In this document: positions 47,732-49,819 of the stretch, one piece after another
Position numbering within the stretch: position 1 is the stretch's first letter
How the letters are laid out: each line of letters opens with the position of its first letter
Source of the DNA: Tannerella sp.
GTDB lineage: Bacteria; Bacteroidota; Bacteroidia; Bacteroidales; Tannerellaceae
Reading direction: 5' to 3'
DNA: 49,819 bases
Assembly (NCBI GenBank): GCA_031272455.1
Contig: JAISTS010000095.1
Location: 1 to 49,819 of the forward strand
Program-made: the position numbers and the translations under genes
The notes under the pieces: model-generated
The model's database searches: none
Told to the model about the DNA's origin: nothing
The model's input: only the letters and a program-made list of their open reading frames with translations

Positions 47732-48961
47732 ATGAAATACAAACTATTAGTCTTAGACATCGACGGCACTCTCATCAACAGCCGCAAACAAATATCGGCT
47801 CGCACCAAAACGGCATTACTCAAAGCCCAGCAACTCGGCGTAAGGTTAGTGCTGGCTTCGGGACGTCCGACCTACGGCGTGATGCCTATCGCACGCGAAC
47901 TCGAAATGGACCGCTACGGCGGCTTTATCCTCTCGTACAACGGCTGCCAGATCATCAACGTACAAACCAACGAACTGCTGTTCGAGAAACGCATAAACCC
48001 GAAAATGTTCCCCTTCCTCGAACAGCTCGCCGTACGCAATAAACTGCCGATTTTCACCTATCACCTCAACAAAATCATCACCAATAACCCGCGCAACAAA
48101 CGGGTTTTGAGCGAGGCGAAACTGAACGGGATGGAGATCACCGGCGTCAAGAATTTTGCCGAAGCTATCGACTTCTCGCCCTGCAAATGTATGTTCGTAG
48201 GCGAAGACGCCGAAGCGCTCGACAGCCTCCGCGAGTACCTCAAGAAACATCTCGCCGGAACGATGGACATCTTCCCTTCCGAAGAATATTTTCTCGAAAT
48301 CGTCCCGACATTTATAGATAAAGCAAACACACTGAGCATATTAGCCGATAAGCTAAAAATCGGTAAAGACGAAATTCTCGCCATTGGCGACGGCGTATGC
48401 GACGTTACGATGCTGCAATGGGCAGGCTGCGGAATAGCTATGGGCAACGCCAAAATATCCGTCAAACAGTGCGCCGACTTCGTTACCGAATCGAACGACG
48501 CCGACGGAGTAGCCATAGTTGTCGAAAACCGTATTCTCGCCACTGTCCGCGCCACCGAAATACCTCTCGCAGAGCTGAATGCACGAGCAAAATCCGCCCT
48601 TATGGGCAATCTCGGCATACAATATACCTACGCTTCGGAAAACCGTATCGAGGCGACAATGCCCGTCGATGAACGCACCCGTCAGCCCTTCGGCATACTC
48701 CACGGCGGAGCTACTCTGGCACTTGCCGAAACGGTTGCCGGTCTCGGCTCAATGCTGCTCTGCCAACCCGACGAAACGATGGTCGGTATGCAGGTCAGCG
48801 GCAACCACGTATCGACAGCTCACGAAGGCGATACCGTCCGCGCCGTAGCAAATATCATCCACAAGGGTCGCTCGTCGCACGTCTGGGACGTAAATGTCTA
48901 TACCTCAACCGACAAACTGATTTCGTCAGTCCGCGTACTTAACAGCATTTTGCGGCGATAA
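47732..48961 (+). CDS. Cof-type HAD phosphatase fused to a C-terminal hotdog (PaaI/DHNA-CoA-like) thioesterase
   Basis: 409 aa; LLVLDIDGTLINSRKQIS...ILAIGDGVCDVTMLQWAGCGIAMGNAKISVKQCADFVT, then ARAKSALMGNLGIQYTYASENRIEATMPVDERTRQPFGILHGGATLALAETVAGLGSMLL. Confidence 0.9.
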   Translation: MKYKLLVLDIDGTLINSRKQISARTKTALLKAQQLGVRLVLASGRPTYGVMPIARELEMDRYGGFILSYNGCQIINVQTNELLFEKRINPKMFPFLEQLAVRNKLPIFTYHLNKIITNNPRNKRVLSEAKLNGMEITGVKNFAEAIDFSPCKCMFVGEDAEALDSLREYLKKHLAGTMDIFPSEEYFLEIVPTFIDKANTLSILADKLKIGKDEILAIGDGVCDVTMLQWAGCGIAMGNAKISVKQCADFVTESNDADGVAIVVENRILATVRATEIPLAELNARAKSALMGNLGIQYTYASENRIEATMPVDERTRQPFGILHGGATLALAETVAGLGSMLLCQPDETMVGMQVSGNHVSTAHEGDTVRAVANIIHKGRSSHVWDVNVYTSTDKLISSVRVLNSILRR

Positions 48962-49147
48962 AAAATTGCAAAAAATGCGATTTGGCGAAAAATCTTTCTG
49001 AAAAATCACGTTTTTTTCGCTCTCGTCAGAAATTTCGTTGCATTTTTTGACGAAAACTATCCTTTCGCGCCATAAATTTACCGAAAAAATGCAACAATCC
49101 GATGCGTCGGCATCAAAAATCAATTTTTCCGGCAAAACCGGTTGCCC

Positions 49148-49155
49148 TACCTTTG
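49148..49155 (+). promoter_or_regulatory. Putative -7 box (TACCTTTG) for the downstream surface protein gene
   Basis: TACCTTTG 69 nt before the ATG at 49224; T-rich segment near the expected -33 position. Confidence 0.4.
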
Positions 49156-49223
49156 CGTCGTAATTATAACGAAATACAACTTTATTTTTTATATATATAT
49201 TATTAATTTAAAACGTTATTCTT

Positions 49224-49819
49224 ATGAGAGTTAAGAGAGAAATTACTTCGGGAATGTTTTCATTCCGCAACTTGGCGACAGCCTTCGCGCTGTTGCAGGC
49301 GCTCGCCGCTACTACGGCTTACGCGCAACTTACTGTTACTGTAAACGGTACCGGCGCTTCAATAGTCGGCGGTATAGTTAATCCCGGGAGCGCATCCAAT
49401 AATGTGGTCTTTATCAGCGGCGCATCGTCGGCTGACAACCTGACAACGGCTTATGGCGGATATGACAGAGAAGATATTAATGTACCTTCGATTGCAAATA
49501 ACAATTCGCTGACGATTGAGTCGAGCTACACTAAAGGCTGGATGAGAGGCGCTTATGCGGCACAAGGTCAAAAAGCAAATGAAACCCATCTGGAATCGCT
49601 AAACAACACGCTGGTGGTGAAAAATACCGTTATGGGTACGGGTTCGTATTTTGTTGGAGGCGATGCAATTCACATGATTTCAGCAGCCACCGACGTCGTC
49701 ACTAACGGCAATTCGGTAACCCTTATCGGATGCACTAACGACGGAGGCTCGAAACCGAATGTAATGGGCGGATATGCACATGGCACCAAAACGAAAGCTG
49801 AAGCCAACAACAACACCGT
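49224..49819 (+). CDS. Large repeat-type surface/autotransporter-like protein, partial (continues past window end)
   Basis: Open to the window end: MRVKREITSGMFSFRNLATAFALLQALAATTAYAQLTVTVNGTGASIVGGIVNPGSASNNVVFISG...NVMGGYAHGTKTKAEANNNT. Signal peptide, Gly/Asn/Thr-rich, GGY...NN-T pattern. Absent from the ORF track (no stop). Confidence 0.75.
   Translation, partial: MRVKREITSGMFSFRNLATAFALLQALAATTAYAQLTVTVNGTGASIVGGIVNPGSASNNVVFISGASSADNLTTAYGGYDREDINVPSIANNNSLTIESSYTKGWMRGAYAAQGQKANETHLESLNNTLVVKNTVMGTGSYFVGGDAIHMISAATDVVTNGNSVTLIGCTNDGGSKPNVMGGYAHGTKTKAEANNNT

Noticed and set aside
1-49819. CRISPR arrays, tRNA/rRNA genes, transposons or prophage
   Set aside because: Nothing resembling direct-repeat/spacer arrays, tRNA cloverleafs, transposases, integrases or phage structural genes was seen; small RNAs cannot be excluded by eye.

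Overview
49.8 kb of a Bacteroidota (Bacteroidales-like) chromosome. I support 36 protein-coding genes plus one probable small ORF; two genes run off the window edges. I saw no rRNA, tRNA, CRISPR array or transposase. Main blocks: (A) a minus-strand operon of ECF sigma, FecR, SusC, SusD and two exported phosphoesterases (about 12.1 to 2.0 kb). Its SusC gene is broken by a G9 homopolymer; the frame would be restored with G8. (B) An acyltransferase and MscS channel pair, then a GH78 rhamnosidase. (C) A second ECF sigma/anti-sigma unit with a small secreted protein. (D) topB and a Nudix hydrolase. (E) A gap-free 21 kb minus-strand polysaccharide utilization locus: sigma, FecR, SusC, SusD, LamG lipoprotein, GH43, glucoamylase/GH144-like, a second SusC/SusD pair, two Gfo/Idh/MocA oxidoreductases, DUF1080 and GH97. 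(F) NfeD, QueC, SPFH, a 33-aa smORF, an Arc-like protein, Cdd, and a HAD-hotdog thioesterase fusion. (G) The start of a large repeat-type surface protein. Best leads: homopolymer tracts (G9 and C8) early in two of the three SusC genes (possible phase variation), a phosphoesterase-only SusCD locus with an endonuclease/exonuclease/phosphatase plus calcineurin-like fusion, the tandem-SusCD locus carrying a 3-keto-sugar gene set, a 27-bp tandem repeat inside a FecR gene, and all five convergent gene pairs being stop-to-stop or overlapping. No database search was run; family names come from recognising motifs.
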